Shown here: positions 63,502 through 64,000 of the stretch, in pieces | Position numbering within the stretch: position 1 is the stretch's first letter | How the letters are laid out: every line of letters starts with the position of its first letter | Assembly (NCBI GenBank): GCA_012103325.1 | Contig: WLWY01000006.1 | Coordinates: forward strand, 186,001 to 250,000 | Length of the DNA stretch: 64,000 nucleotides | Reading direction: 5' to 3' | Source of the DNA: Alphaproteobacteria bacterium | GTDB lineage: Bacteria; Pseudomonadota; Alphaproteobacteria; UBA8366; GCA-2717185 | The notes under the pieces: generated by a model | Told to the model about the DNA's origin: nothing | Database searches by the model: none | What the model saw: the letters and a program-made list of their open reading frames with translations, nothing else | Program-made: the position numbers and the translations under genes

Positions 63502-64000
63502 CTATGCGGTCTCGAGAACGGTAAGGGCGCCGTCCACGATGCCTTGCGGTATCTCCGGGGTCTCCGTCACGCGGCCAACGAGGACCAACCCCTGGTGCGC
63601 GCTCATAAAGAGCCGCGCGAGATTTTGCACATTCGTCGTGGGTTTCAAGTCGCCGTCGGCTTGTGCCCTTGCGAAGGCTTCATGATAGGCGCGTTCGACA
63701 CGCTGCATATGCTTGCGGAGGATGTCCGCCATTTCCGCATCGTCCGTGCGGCATTGCGCCATGCTGCACCCCAAAAGGCAGCCGGAACTCATCGGTTTGG
63801 AATTTACGTCCGCAATTTCGAGCATCACGTCCCGAACGTTTTCCAGCGCCGGCCTATCCGGATTGTTGAGCGCTTGAAAGATCTCGCTCACAACCGTCTG
63901 CGAATATTTTTTAAGCGCTTTGAGGAAGAGGTCGCGCTTGCTTCCGAACGTGTCGTAAAGGCTCTTCCTGCCGATTCCCATCACCTCCAAAAGCTCCTTC
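63502..64000 (-). CDS. TetR/AcrR-family regulator, partial at window end
   Basis: The N-terminus lies beyond 64000; at least 165 residues are seen. The helix-turn-helix end is visible (ELLEVMGIGRKSLYDTFGSKRDLF). The ligand-binding half carries a cysteine-rich SSGCLLGCSMAQC, which could allow redox or electrophile sensing as in NemR-like repressors (inferred). It heads the minus-strand set NTF2-like, AhpD-like and clamp mimic, and probably binds the two palindromes downstream. Confidence 0.88.
   Translation of the reverse strand, partial: KELLEVMGIGRKSLYDTFGSKRDLFLKALKKYSQTVVSEIFQALNNPDRPALENVRDVMLEIADVNSKPMSSGCLLGCSMAQCRTDDAEMADILRKHMQRVERAYHEAFARAQADGDLKPTTNVQNLARLFMSAHQGLVLVGRVTETPEIPQGIVDGALTVLETA

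Overview
The window looks like a high-GC Alphaproteobacterium, probably a free-living aquatic or soil lineage. This is inferred from codon style, an ECF41 sigma module, IS66 copies, and many PhyH/TauD oxygenases, class III CoA-transferases and other catabolic enzymes. There are no rRNA or tRNA genes, no CRISPR array and no phage structural genes.

Layout. (1) 258-16698, minus strand: a complete aryl-polyene (APE) pigment cluster read right to left. The order is chain-length factor, acyltransferase, two ACPs, membrane protein, fused acyl-ACP ligase/dehydratase, glycosyltransferase, acyltransferase, aromatic ammonia-lyase, thioesterase, LolA-like protein, MMPL exporter, lipoprotein, KS, dehydratase, ketoreductase, KS, phosphopantetheinyl transferase. 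Most genes overlap by 1-8 bp. A ~270-bp palindromic element sits inside the operon. The ape symbols follow gene order and family as I recall them from the E. coli/Xenorhabdus clusters. (2) 17-21.3 kb: a small surface-glycan-like module (sulfatase-fold membrane protein, NoeA-like methyltransferase, LDPGTGS small membrane protein) and a divergent methyltransferase. (3) 21.5-27 kb: homocysteine methyltransferase, then an unusual cassette of two unrelated zinc peptidases and a ComEC-like metallo-beta-lactamase-fold protein. (4) 27.4-30.1 kb: an ECF41 sigma factor operon (AhpD-like, ECF41, RidA, cyclase) behind a recognisable ECF41 promoter.

(5) 30.1-34.8 kb: two IS66 copies in tandem, the first truncated by the second. 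The second also abuts a broken AraC-type regulator. (6) 35-54.5 kb: accessory catabolism, including a secreted cupin, radical SAM/SPASM enzyme, hydrolases, PhyH, amidohydrolase, Gfo/Idh/MocA oxidoreductase, VOC protein, CoA-transferase, old yellow enzyme, c-type cytochromes, dienelactone hydrolase, MetE-like enzyme and TauD. It is scattered with short dispersed repeats, an aldo/keto reductase remnant and AT-richer orphan genes. (7) 54.9-56.6 kb: a 572-aa orphan protein with a long glycine/alanine-rich hydrophobic segment. (8) 56.7-60.3 kb: a DJ-1/PfpI gene split by a third, intact IS66 with a perfect 8-bp target duplication; it once followed a cupin gene.

(9) 60.4-64 kb: XRE-cupin regulator, nitrilase-type amidase, and a TetR-type regulator (running off the window) heading a set of minus-strand genes: NTF2-like protein, AhpD-like protein and a 105-aa protein. 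The 105-aa protein carries a stand-alone copy of the sigma-binding clamp helices of RNA polymerase beta'. Two matching palindromes mark the TetR-side promoters. This free-standing RNA-polymerase-clamp mimic is the most surprising item in the window. The two-protease/MBL cassette is second.
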